64,000 nt of DNA from Sphaerisporangium fuscum (GTDB lineage: Bacteria > Actinomycetota > Actinomycetes > Streptosporangiales > Streptosporangiaceae), in assembly GCF_018531465.1 (NCBI RefSeq), contig NZ_JAHDTF010000030.1:1-64000 (forward strand). The letters are read 5' to 3'. Shown here piece after piece: positions 8,872 through 16,732 of the stretch. Both the position numbers and the translations under genes were made by a program. The stretch's first letter is position 1. Each line of letters opens with the position of its first letter. The notes beneath the pieces are model-generated. The model saw only the letters and a program-made list of their open reading frames with translations, had not been told where the DNA came from and searched no databases.

Positions 8872-8992
8872 GCTCACAAAGCGTGGCACAAGAACAGCGC
8901 TTTCACACACCTTGCGCGCACACGGGGTGATGCGCAATCGTGCTCATTACTGCTATAAAAAATGCAGAACAACGCAAACAGGAGGGCCGGCC
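8872..8992. promoter_or_regulatory. Divergent promoter region, deoR-type gene / amino-sugar operon
   Basis: The 121-base region between the regulator and the operon is notably less GC-rich than its flanks. On the plus strand TATAAA at 8954-8959 is a credible -10 box, though no good -35 box lies 16-18 bases before it. Short repeats are visible: CACA-containing words (GGCACAAG, TTTCACACACC) and GCGCA words (CTTGCGCGCA, ATGCGCAAT). They could be operator half-sites for the adjacent regulator. GGAGGG at 8981-8986 is the ribosome-binding site of the operon. Confidence 0.45.
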
Positions 8993-9868
8993 GTGACCAC
9001 GCACACCGAGACCGAGATCGCCTCACAGCCCGACTGCTGGCGCAGGGCCGTCCGGCTCGCCGGCAGCGAGGCCCTTCCCCGGCCGGGCGAGCGCGTCGCC
9101 GTCGTCGGCTGCGGCACCTCCTGGTTCATCGCCCAGGCGTACGCCATCCTGCGCGAACGCGCCGGGCAGGGCGAGACCGACGCCTTCGCCGCCTCCGAGG
9201 CCCCCCTCGGACGGACGTACGACCGGGTGCTGGCGCTGACGCGGTCCGGCACCACCACCGAGGTGCTCGATCTGCTGCGTTCACTTGGCGGCACCAGGAC
9301 CACGGCCATCACCGCCGACCCGAACACACCGGTCATGACTCTCGCCGACGAGGTCGTCGTGCTCGACTTCGCCGACGAGAAGTCGGTCGTCCAGACGCGC
9401 TTCGCCACCGCCCAGCTCGCGCTGCTGCGCGCCCACCTCGGCGAGGACCTCACCAAGGCCGTCGCCGACGCCGAAGCGGCGGTCACCGAACCCGTTCCCG
9501 GCGAGATGATCGAGGCCGAGCAGTTCACCTTCCTCGGCCGGGGCTGGACCTACGGGCTCGCCCAGGAGGCCGCCCTCAAGATGCGGGAGGCCTCGCGCTC
9601 CTGGACCGAGGCGTACCCGGCGATGGAGTACCGCCACGGCCCGATCAGCATCGCCGGGCCCGGCCGGATCACCTGGATGCTCGGCACCGCCCCCGAGGGC
9701 CTCGCCGACGAGGTGACCAGGACCGGCGGCGCCTTCGTGACCTCCGACGCCGACCCGCTGGCGGAGCTCGTACGGGTCCAGCGGGTCGCGGTCGCCCGGG
9801 CGCAGGCCCGCGGACTCGACCCCGACGAGCCGCTCCACCTGACCCGATCTGTGATCCTGTCCTCATGA
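8993..9868 (+). CDS. SIS-domain sugar isomerase/deaminase (AgaS/GlmS-C like)
   Basis: A 291-residue protein with two sugar isomerase (SIS) domains like the C-terminal half of GlmS and like AgaS, the galactosamine-6-phosphate deaminase/isomerase. Visible motifs are VVGCGTSWFIAQAYA (first SIS loop), ALTRSGTTTEVLD (Ser/Thr phosphosugar-binding loop), and the second-domain text FLGRGWTYGLAQEAALKMRE followed by YRHGP. There is no amidotransferase domain, so it is not glucosamine synthase. It heads an operon with a NagA-type deacetylase, a PfkB kinase and a class II aldolase, which fits deamination of GalN6P or GlcN6P. GTG start with GGAGGG six bases upstream; its stop overlaps the next start by four bases. 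Confidence 0.85.
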   Translation: MTTHTETEIASQPDCWRRAVRLAGSEALPRPGERVAVVGCGTSWFIAQAYAILRERAGQGETDAFAASEAPLGRTYDRVLALTRSGTTTEVLDLLRSLGGTRTTAITADPNTPVMTLADEVVVLDFADEKSVVQTRFATAQLALLRAHLGEDLTKAVADAEAAVTEPVPGEMIEAEQFTFLGRGWTYGLAQEAALKMREASRSWTEAYPAMEYRHGPISIAGPGRITWMLGTAPEGLADEVTRTGGAFVTSDADPLAELVRVQRVAVARAQARGLDPDEPLHLTRSVILSS

Positions 9869-10998
9869 GCATCACACTCGCCGACGCGCGCATCGTCACT
9901 CCTGCCGGCGTGCACGAGGGCTGGATCACCGTCGAGGACGGCCGCTTCACCCACATCGGCCAGGGCCAGGCCCCCCGCGACGGGCACAGCCTCGCCGGGC
10001 GCTACGTCGTCCCGGGCTTCGTCGACATGCACACCCACGGCGGCGCGGGAGGGTCGTTCCCCTCCGGCGACCAGGAGGAGGCGCGGCGCGTCGCCGCCTT
10101 CCACGCCGAGCACGGCACCACGACGATCGTCGCGAGCCTCGTCACCGCGGCCCCCGCCGATCTGGCACGGGCCACCGCCGCGCTGGCCGAACTGTGCGAC
10201 GACGGGCTGCTCGCCGGCGTCCACTTCGAGGGCCCGTACATCGCGCGGGCGCGGTGCGGCGCGCACAACCCCTCGCTGCTGCGCGCCCCTTCCCCCGGCG
10301 AGTTCGCCGGCCTGCTGAAGGCCGGCCGGGGACACGTCCGGATGCTCACCATCGCCCCCGAACTGCCCGGCGGCCTCGACACCGTCCGCGCGGCGGTGTC
10401 CGAGGGCGTCATCGCGGCCCTCGGGCACAGCGACGCCACCTACGACCAGGCCCGCGAGGCCATCGAGGCGGGCTGCACCGTCGCCACCCACCTGTACAAC
10501 GCGCTGCCGTCGCTGCACCACCGTGAGCCCGGGCCGATCGCGGCGCTGCTGGAGGACGAGCGGGTGACGATCGAGCTCATCAACGACGGGGTCCACGTGC
10601 ACCCGGCGATGCTGCGGCTGGCGAGCGCGGTGGCCGGCGCCAACCGCACGGCGTTGATCACCGACGCCATGGCGGCCGCCGGCATCGGCGACGGGACCTA
10701 CCGCCTCGGGTCCCTCGAGGTCGAGGTGGCGGACGGCGTCGCCCGGCTGGTCGAGGGCGGCTCCATCGCCGGCAGCACCCTCACGATGGACGTCGCCTTC
10801 CGGCGCAGCGTCCAGGAGGTCGGCGTCTCCATCGTCGAAGCCGCCGAGATGGCCTCCCTCACCCCCGCCCGCGTCCTCGGCCTGTCCGACGACATCGGCT
10901 CGATCACCGTCGGCAAGCACGCCGACCTCGTCGTCCTCGACGACGCCCTCACCGTCCAGGGCGTCATGAGACAAGGCACCTGGATCACCACCCCATGA
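9865..10998 (+). CDS. N-acetylhexosamine-6-phosphate deacetylase (NagA/AgaA type)
   Basis: Removes acetate from N-acetylglucosamine- or N-acetylgalactosamine-6-phosphate in the cytoplasm. The 377-residue amidohydrolase has the metal-site segments DMHTHGG and GVHFEGPYI, the histidine segments GHSDATYDQA and ATHLYNALPSLHHREPG, and the catalytic-Asp segment ALITDAMAAAG, plus the C-terminal KHADLVVLD typical of the fold. It starts on an ATGA overlap with the SIS gene, implying translational coupling. Operon context (kinase plus class II aldolase downstream) favours a GalNAc/tagatose route over a GlcNAc route, but the sequence alone does not decide the substrate. Confidence 0.93.
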   Translation: MSITLADARIVTPAGVHEGWITVEDGRFTHIGQGQAPRDGHSLAGRYVVPGFVDMHTHGGAGGSFPSGDQEEARRVAAFHAEHGTTTIVASLVTAAPADLARATAALAELCDDGLLAGVHFEGPYIARARCGAHNPSLLRAPSPGEFAGLLKAGRGHVRMLTIAPELPGGLDTVRAAVSEGVIAALGHSDATYDQAREAIEAGCTVATHLYNALPSLHHREPGPIAALLEDERVTIELINDGVHVHPAMLRLASAVAGANRTALITDAMAAAGIGDGTYRLGSLEVEVADGVARLVEGGSIAGSTLTMDVAFRRSVQEVGVSIVEAAEMASLTPARVLGLSDDIGSITVGKHADLVVLDDALTVQGVMRQGTWITTP

Positions 10999-11203
10999 CC
11001 CCCACCCCCCTCCCCCCTCACCACCACCCCCTTCACCGAACCAAGCCCAACCCCCCCGACCACCCCACCACCACCTCTCCTCACCCACGACGGACACCCC
11101 ACCTTCGGCGCCGACACGATGGGACACAGGCCGGCGACAGCGGCGCCGCTCACGGCGCGGAACCGGTGCGCGCTTCGTCCCCGCCGCACCTCTGGGGGGC
11201 GAT
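10999..11203 (+). other. Cytosine-rich intergenic tract within the operon
   Basis: These 205 bases separate the deacetylase and kinase genes, whereas the other operon joints overlap. The first 110 bases are almost purely C with A and T (runs such as CCCCCCTCCCCCC and CCCCCCC), giving extreme strand asymmetry; the minus strand therefore carries many G-runs that could form a quadruplex. No gene is convincing here. The last part holds the GGGGGG ribosome-binding site of the kinase. Confidence 0.6.
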
Positions 11204-12214
11204 GTGATCGTCACGGTGACGTTGAACGCGGCGCTCGATGTGACGTACGCGGTCGACGGGGTGGACTGGAACGGGGTGAACCGGGTTCACGCGGTGCACC
11301 GCCGGGCGGGCGGCAAGGGCGTGAACGTCGCCAGGGTGCTCGCCGCGCTCGGGCACGAGGTCGTGGTGGCGGGGCTGGCCGGAGGTGCCACCGGGACGGC
11401 GATCGAGGCGGACCTCGCTGTCGCCGGCCTGCCTTCAGCGCTCACCCCCATAGCCGCCGACTCCCGCTCGACGCTCGTGATCACCGGCCGCCGCACAGCC
11501 GCCGGTCAGGACCCCGGTGGCGATTCCAAAGCCGTGCCCCTCGGCGCCGGACAGGCCCCCTTCACCGCGCTCTTCAACGAACCCGGTCCTGAGGTCACCC
11601 TCACCGACCTCGACCGATTCATCACGACATTTCATGAACTGATCGCTGGCGCGGACGCCGTCGTCCTGTCCGGCAGCCTCCCGCGCGGCGTGCCCACCGA
11701 TTTCTACGCGACCCTCGCCGCACACGCCCGCGAGCGCGGCGTGCCCGCCATCGTGGACGCCGACGGAGAGCCCCTCAGGCTCGCACCTCCCGGACGGCCC
11801 TCGATCATCAAGCCGAACGCCGAGGAACTCGCCCGCGCCCTGGCCACCGCCCCCCTCTCCCGACAGCCCGGCGCGAAGCCGGACACTCTCGCCGGGGCCG
11901 AGGTGCTTCGACGGGCGGGGGCGGAATCCGTGGTCGTGTCGATGGGAGCCGAGGGGCTCGTAGCGGTCACACCGGACGGATCATGGCGCGCCCGCATGCC
12001 GTATGCCGTGCACGGGAATCCGACCGGCGCCGGAGACGCCCTGGTCGCGGGGCTGGCGCTGGGACTCGCCGGCGAGACGCCCTGGCCGGACCGCCTGCGG
12101 ACGGCGGCGGCCCTCGGCGCGGCCGCCGTGGCCACCCCGGTGGCCGGAGAGATCGACTTCGAGGTCTACCGAAACATCCACCCCCAGATCGGAGTCGAAG
12201 CATGCCCTTGGTGA
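11204..12214 (+). CDS. 1-phosphofructokinase / tagatose-6-phosphate kinase family
   Basis: PfkB-family (ribokinase superfamily) kinase of 336 residues that should phosphorylate a ketohexose phosphate with ATP. The substrate-binding GGKGVNVARVLAALG lies at about residues 36-50, and the C-terminal ATP/anion-hole motif with the catalytic base is NPTGAGDALVAGL. Typical LacC/FruK length is 305-315; this copy has an insertion around residues 98-120 (GRRTAAGQDPGG onward). Because it lies just before a class II aldolase, tagatose-6-phosphate is the likely substrate, but fructose-1-phosphate is possible. GTG start after GGGGGGC; its 3' end overlaps the aldolase start by 13 bases. Confidence 0.87.
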   Translation: MIVTVTLNAALDVTYAVDGVDWNGVNRVHAVHRRAGGKGVNVARVLAALGHEVVVAGLAGGATGTAIEADLAVAGLPSALTPIAADSRSTLVITGRRTAAGQDPGGDSKAVPLGAGQAPFTALFNEPGPEVTLTDLDRFITTFHELIAGADAVVLSGSLPRGVPTDFYATLAAHARERGVPAIVDADGEPLRLAPPGRPSIIKPNAEELARALATAPLSRQPGAKPDTLAGAEVLRRAGAESVVVSMGAEGLVAVTPDGSWRARMPYAVHGNPTGAGDALVAGLALGLAGETPWPDRLRTAAALGAAAVATPVAGEIDFEVYRNIHPQIGVEACPW

Positions 12215-13029
12215 CCACTGGTGACATCGTCCGTGCAGCCCGCTGGGGTGTGGGCGCCTTCAACGTGATCCAGTTGGAGCACGCCGAGGCGATCGTCACC
12301 GGAGCGGAGGCGGCGCAGAGTCCCGTGGTGCTGCAGATCAGCGAGAACTGTGTCCGCTACCACGGGGCACTGAAGCCCCTGGCCCTGGCCTGCCTCGCCG
12401 TCGCCGAGGCGTCCGAGGTGCCCGTGGCCGTCCATCTCGACCACGCGACCGACCGCGCCCTGGTCGAGGAGGCGGTCGGGCTCGGGATCGGGTCGGTGAT
12501 GTACGACGCGTCCGCCCTGCCGGACGCCGAGAACGTGACGGCGACGGCCGAGATCACGGCGTGGTGCCACGAGCGCGGCGCCTGGGTGGAGGCGGAGCTG
12601 GGCGAGATCGGCGGCAAGGACGGCGTGCACGCGCCCGGGGTGCGGACCAAACCGCAGGAGGCGGTCTCCTACGTCGCCGCGACCGGGGTCGACGCCCTGG
12701 CGGTCGCGGTCGGCAGCTCCCACGCGATGACGACCAAGGACGCCGTGCTCGACCTCGAGCTCATCGCCGAACTACGTGACGCCGTACCGGTTCCCCTGGT
12801 GTTGCACGGCTCCTCGGGCGTCCCCGACGACACTCTGCGCGCCGCCGTACGTCACGGCATGAAGAAGATCAACATCGCGACCCACCTGAACAACGCCTTC
12901 ACCGGCGCCGTCCGGGCTCACCTGTCCGCCAACCCCAAGGCGGTCGACTCGCGGAAGTACTTCAAAGACGGCCGCGACGCCGTAGCCCGAGAAGTCACCC
13001 ACCTCCTCGACCTCCTCACCACCCCCTGA
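12202..13029 (+). CDS. Class II fructose/tagatose-bisphosphate aldolase
   Basis: Zinc-dependent aldolase of 275 residues that cleaves a ketohexose 1,6-bisphosphate into dihydroxyacetone phosphate and glyceraldehyde 3-phosphate. Diagnostic segments are VHLDHATD (catalytic Asp and zinc-ligand His), EAELGEIGGKDG (class II signature), a zinc-ligand His in VGSSHAM, the glycine-rich loop VLHGSSGVPD, and KINIATHLNNAF. The short GatY/KbaY-like length and the operon context favour tagatose-1,6-bisphosphate. ATG with GGAG seven bases upstream; the start is embedded in the end of the kinase gene, so the two are probably translationally coupled. Confidence 0.92.
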   Translation: MPLVTTGDIVRAARWGVGAFNVIQLEHAEAIVTGAEAAQSPVVLQISENCVRYHGALKPLALACLAVAEASEVPVAVHLDHATDRALVEEAVGLGIGSVMYDASALPDAENVTATAEITAWCHERGAWVEAELGEIGGKDGVHAPGVRTKPQEAVSYVAATGVDALAVAVGSSHAMTTKDAVLDLELIAELRDAVPVPLVLHGSSGVPDDTLRAAVRHGMKKINIATHLNNAFTGAVRAHLSANPKAVDSRKYFKDGRDAVAREVTHLLDLLTTP

Positions 13030-13372
13030 CCGCCCAGAGGAACCCCGAACCACCCACCGGCTTACCGATCCATCCGAACGATCGGAACCACCACCGGTCT
13101 ACCGACCACGCGGATGATCCTTAACCGCCCGGTCCTCGGACCACGGTCCACTCAGGGGGCCCCGAACCACCCCCCCGGTCCCAGCGGCCACGGACCACTC
13201 GGAGGGCCCCCTCCGGTCCCAGCGGCCACGGGCCCGGTCCACGTCGAAGGGGCCCGGAACCCGTCCCACCGGTCCACCGGTCGTTCCGAGCGACCGCGGG
13301 CGGCGAGCCGTTACGGCTCGCCGCCCGCGGGTCGCTTCGGTCAGTCACCGCTTTGGCGCGATGCTTCGTCGG
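13030..13372. other. Intergenic region with repeats, aldolase / guaB3
   Basis: A 343-base gap between converging genes, with no credible coding region. It contains a 19-bp exact direct repeat beginning CCGGTCCCAGC (13175-13193 and 13213-13231, 38 bases apart), many GGTCC/GGGCCC words, and the long hairpin described separately at 13290-13335. The composition suggests a decayed or structural region, not a regulatory one. Confidence 0.6.
13290..13335. terminator. Long hairpin between converging genes
   Basis: A roughly 21-bp stem (GCGACCGCGGGCGGCGAGCC... closed by a TTA loop, with one bulged G on the right arm) lies 38 bases past the guaB3 stop codon on the minus strand. Such a stable structure between two converging operons fits a bidirectional terminator. 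Confidence 0.65.
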
Positions 13373-14491
13373 TCAGTGGACGTGGGGGGCGACGACGACC
13401 TCGACGCGCTGGAATTCCTTGAGGTCGGAGTAGCCGGCGGTGGCCATGGTGCGGCGGAGGGCGCCCATGAGGTTCATGGAGCCGTCTGCCACGGTGGAAG
13501 GGCCGTGGAGGATCTGCTCCAGGGTGCCGATGGTGCCGACCTCGACGCGCTCGCCGCGCGGAAGGTCGCCGTGGTGGGCCTCCGAACCCCAGTGGTGCCC
13601 GCGCCCGGGGGCCTCGGCGGCCCTGGCCAGCGGGGAGCCCACCATGACGGCGTCGGAGCCGCACGCGATGGCCTTGGCGATGTCGCCGGAGCTGGTCATG
13701 CCACCGTCGGCGATCACGTGGACGTAGCGGCCGCCGGACTCGTCGAGGTAGTCGCGGCGGGCCGCGGCGACGTCGCCGATGGCGGTGGCCATGGGCACCG
13801 CGACACCGAGAACGGTGCGGGTGGTGTGGCCGGAGCCGCCTCCGAAGCCCACCAGGACGCCCGCGGCACCGGTGCGCATGAGGTGGAGGGCCGCGGTGTA
13901 GGTGGCGCAGCCGCCGACGATGACGGGCACGTCGAGCTCGTAGATGAACTGCTTGAGGTTGAGCGGCTCGGCCCGGCCGGAGACGTGCTCGGCGGAGACG
14001 GTGGTGCCGCGGATGACGAAGATGTCGACCCCGGCGTCGATCACGGCCTTGTAGTGCTGGGCGGTGCGCTGCGGGGAGAGCCGGGCCGCGGTGGTGACCC
14101 CGGCCGACCTGACCTCCTCGATGCGGCGCCCGATGAGCTCGTCGCTGATGGGGGCGGAGTAGATCTCCTGCAGGCGCTTGGTGGCGGCCTCGCCGCGGAG
14201 CTCGGCGACCTCGGACAGCAGCGGGGCGGGGTCTTCGTAGCGGGTCCAGAGACCTTCGAGGTCGAGCACGGCGAGACCGCCGAGCCGCCCGATCTCGATC
14301 GCGGTCTTCGGGGACACCACGCTGTCCATGGGGCTGACCACGACGGGCAACTCGAAGCGGTAGGCGTCGATCTGCCAGGCGATGGAGACCTCTTCCGGGT
14401 CACGGGTGCGCCGCGACGGGACGATGCCGATCTCGTCGAGGGCGTAACCCCGGCGCCCGCTCTTACCGCGCCCGATTTCTACCTGCGTCAT
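13373..14491 (-). CDS. guaB3: GuaB3-family IMP dehydrogenase-like protein
   Basis: A 372-residue TIM-barrel protein of the GuaB3 group, adjacent to guaB as in many actinobacteria. Unlike GuaB it has no CBS domains. The IMPDH active-site loop is recognisable as GFGGGSGHTTR at 215-225, but the catalytic cysteine position is occupied by His222, so ordinary IMP dehydrogenase chemistry is doubtful. Cyanobacterial GuaB3 has been reported to act as a GMP reductase; whether this holds for actinobacterial members lacking the cysteine is unknown. The ATG (MTQVEIGRG) matches the family start. It lies 135 bases downstream of guaB and may be cotranscribed. Confidence 0.92.
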   Translation of the reverse strand: MTQVEIGRGKSGRRGYALDEIGIVPSRRTRDPEEVSIAWQIDAYRFELPVVVSPMDSVVSPKTAIEIGRLGGLAVLDLEGLWTRYEDPAPLLSEVAELRGEAATKRLQEIYSAPISDELIGRRIEEVRSAGVTTAARLSPQRTAQHYKAVIDAGVDIFVIRGTTVSAEHVSGRAEPLNLKQFIYELDVPVIVGGCATYTAALHLMRTGAAGVLVGFGGGSGHTTRTVLGVAVPMATAIGDVAAARRDYLDESGGRYVHVIADGGMTSSGDIAKAIACGSDAVMVGSPLARAAEAPGRGHHWGSEAHHGDLPRGERVEVGTIGTLEQILHGPSTVADGSMNLMGALRRTMATAGYSDLKEFQRVEVVVAPHVH

Positions 14492-14626
14492 GCTGTCGTC
14501 GTTCCCGTCGTTCGGAGGAGCCGCTGTGCTCGTACGTCTCTACGCTCGCGCGTCGTTCTACCCTCGCCTGTCCGCCGCATCCGCGAACCGCGCGGCCGCC
14601 TGCGTGGCGGCCGCCCGGCCCGCGAC

Positions 14627-16105
14627 TCAACGGCGGTGGTAGTTGGGGGCCTCGACCGTCATCTGGATGTCGTGAGGGTGGCTCTCCTTGAGACCGGCCG
14701 CGGTGATCGGCATCAGCATGCCGTTCTCATGGAGCTCGTCGATGGTGCGGGACCCGGTGTACCACATGCCCTGGCGCAGGCCGCCGACGAGCTGGTGGGC
14801 CACGGCGGCGACGGGACCGCGGTAGGGCACCTGGCCCTCGATGCCCTCGGGGATGAACTTGTCCTCGCTGGTGACGCCCTCCTGGGAGTAGCGGTCCTTG
14901 CTGAAGGAACCGCCGCGCTCCCGGTTGCGCACCGCGCCGAGCGAGCCCATGCCGCGGTAGGACTTGAACTGCTTGCCGTTGATGAAGATCAGCTCACCCG
15001 GCGACTCCTCGCACCCGGCGAGCAGCGAGCCCAGCATGACGGTGTTGGCGCCGGCGGTCAGGGCCTTGACGATGTCTCCGGAGTACTGCAGGCCGCCGTC
15101 GCCGATGACCGGGACGCCCGCCGGGGCGCAGGCCAGGGACGCCTCGTAGATGGCCGTGACCTGCGGGGCGCCCACGCCGGCCACGACACGGGTGGTGCAG
15201 ATCGAGCCGGGGCCCACCCCGACCTTGACGGCGTCGGCGCCGGCGTCGATGAGCGCCTGGGCGCCGACGCGGGTGGCGACGTTGCCGCCGATGACGTCGA
15301 CGCGGCCGTTCGCCTTGATCTTGGCCACCATGTCGCACACGCCACGCGAGTGGCCGTGGGCGGTGTCGACGATGATGACGTCGACGCCGGCCTCGATCAG
15401 GGCCATCGCGCGCTGCTCGGCGTCGCCCGCGACGCCGACCGCGGCGCCGACGACCAGGCGGCCGTCGGCGTCCTTGGTGGCGAGGGGGTACTGCTCGCTC
15501 TTGGTGAAGTCTTTGACGGTGATGAGCCCGCGCAGCCGGCCGTCAGGGTCGACCAGGGGGAGCTTCTCGACCTTGTTCTGCCGCAGCAGCCGGAAGGCCT
15601 CGTCGCGGGACACCCCGACGGGGGCGGTGACCAGCGGCATCTTGGTCATGACCTCGCGGACCGGACGGCTGTGGTCGGTCTCGAAGCGCATGTCACGGTT
15701 GGTGACGATGCCGACGAGCACCCCGGTCGCGTCAGTGACGGGGACTCCTGAGATGCGGTAACGCCCGCACAGGGCCTCGACGTCGGCGAGCGTGTCGTCG
15801 GGCGAACAGGTCACGGGGTTGGTGACCATGCCGGCCTCGGAGCGCTTCACGAGGTCGGCCTGCTGGGCCTGGTCGTCGATGGAGAGGTTTCGGTGCAGGA
15901 TGCCGATGCCGCCCTGGCGGGCCATCGCCACCGCCATGCGGGCCTCGGTGACGGTGTCCATCGCGGCGGACACCAGCGGGATCCGCAAAGTGATCGAACG
16001 CGACAGACGGGTCGTGGTGTCGGCGTCACCCGGTTGCAGGTCGGAATAAGCGGGAACCAAGAGCACGTCGTCGAACGTGAGCCCCGGTTCGGTGAACTTT
16101 GCCAT
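14627..16105 (-). CDS. guaB: IMP dehydrogenase
   Basis: Oxidises IMP to XMP with NAD+, the committed step to guanine nucleotides. The 492-residue protein has the (beta/alpha)8 barrel interrupted by two CBS domains at about residues 95-205 (MVTNPVTCSPDDTLADVEALC and EVMTKMPLVTAPVGVSRDEA), the catalytic loop GPGSICTTR with Cys303, the phosphate-binding GDGGLQYSGD, and the C-terminal flap region SKDRYSQEG. MAKFTEPG is preferred as the start because GGAGGG lies six bases upstream; an in-frame ATG six codons earlier is less likely. Divergent from the DUF5319 gene across 249 bases. Confidence 0.97.
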   Translation of the reverse strand: MAKFTEPGLTFDDVLLVPAYSDLQPGDADTTTRLSRSITLRIPLVSAAMDTVTEARMAVAMARQGGIGILHRNLSIDDQAQQADLVKRSEAGMVTNPVTCSPDDTLADVEALCGRYRISGVPVTDATGVLVGIVTNRDMRFETDHSRPVREVMTKMPLVTAPVGVSRDEAFRLLRQNKVEKLPLVDPDGRLRGLITVKDFTKSEQYPLATKDADGRLVVGAAVGVAGDAEQRAMALIEAGVDVIIVDTAHGHSRGVCDMVAKIKANGRVDVIGGNVATRVGAQALIDAGADAVKVGVGPGSICTTRVVAGVGAPQVTAIYEASLACAPAGVPVIGDGGLQYSGDIVKALTAGANTVMLGSLLAGCEESPGELIFINGKQFKSYRGMGSLGAVRNRERGGSFSKDRYSQEGVTSEDKFIPEGIEGQVPYRGPVAAVAHQLVGGLRQGMWYTGSRTIDELHENGMLMPITAAGLKESHPHDIQMTVEAPNYHRR

Positions 16106-16354
16106 CTGCAACCCTCCTGCCATGGCGCTCTCAAGACGGGGAAAGGCGCCGACCCCCTGCGAGCAAGTTTAGTGGTCCCTCATCCCCCGCCCCGGCAGGC
16201 CTGTGGACAACCGCCGGCGGCACGGTGAGCTGTGGAGAACCTCCCGGCGGGCCTCCTGGCCCGGGTCCGGTTCCTGTGGACAACGTCCTGAGGCGGCCGA
16301 TGCTTCCCACCACTTGCCCTCATCAGGGTAGGTGAGGGTCATAAGGTGGAATGC

Positions 16355-16732
16355 GTGCTGGAAGAAGTCCCCCGCGACCCCTTCGCGGATGACCCGAACG
16401 ACCCGGCCGCCGAGCTCGGCGAGCTCGACGACGCCGAGCCCCTGACCCTGGCCGAGCGCGACGAGGCGCTCACCGATCTCGCCGACGTGGAGACCTTCCG
16501 TTCGCTGCTGGAGCCGCAGGGAGTGCTCGGGCTGGTCCTCGACTGCCCCGAATGCGGCGAGCAGCATTACTTCGACTGGGACCTGCTCCGGGGCAACCTA
16601 CGCCAGATGATCGACCACGGGCGCCCGCAGGTGCACGAGCCCGCCTTCGAGCCCGACCCCGCCGACTACGTCAGCTGGGAGTACGCCCGAGGCTACGTCG
16701 ACGGCGTGATCGACACCGAGGAGAGCCGCTGA
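16355..16732 (+). CDS. DUF5319 family protein
   Basis: A 125-residue acidic protein of unknown function conserved in actinobacteria between guaB and the sigD/rsdA pair (Rv3412 in M. tuberculosis has this position and opposite orientation). It begins with a run of Asp/Glu/Pro and contains a CPEC pair (DCPECGEQHYFDWD), which could bind metal with partner residues, and ends YARGYVDGVID. GTG 16355 is preferred because a -10-like TAAGGT ends seven bases before it, fitting a leaderless start; GTG 16346 is the alternative. Its last 40 bases overlap the end of the converging anti-sigma candidate. Confidence 0.85.
   Translation: MLEEVPRDPFADDPNDPAAELGELDDAEPLTLAERDEALTDLADVETFRSLLEPQGVLGLVLDCPECGEQHYFDWDLLRGNLRQMIDHGRPQVHEPAFEPDPADYVSWEYARGYVDGVIDTEESR

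Noticed and set aside
10995..11207. Small frame across the C-rich tract
   Set aside because: Its product is almost only Pro, His and Thr, imposed by the C-rich DNA; no ribosome-binding site, and it overlaps the kinase start.
13361..15751. A 796-codon open frame on the plus strand opposite guaB3 and guaB
   Set aside because: It is an antisense shadow of two well-conserved genes, produced by strong third-position GC; its translation is low-complexity and has no family features.
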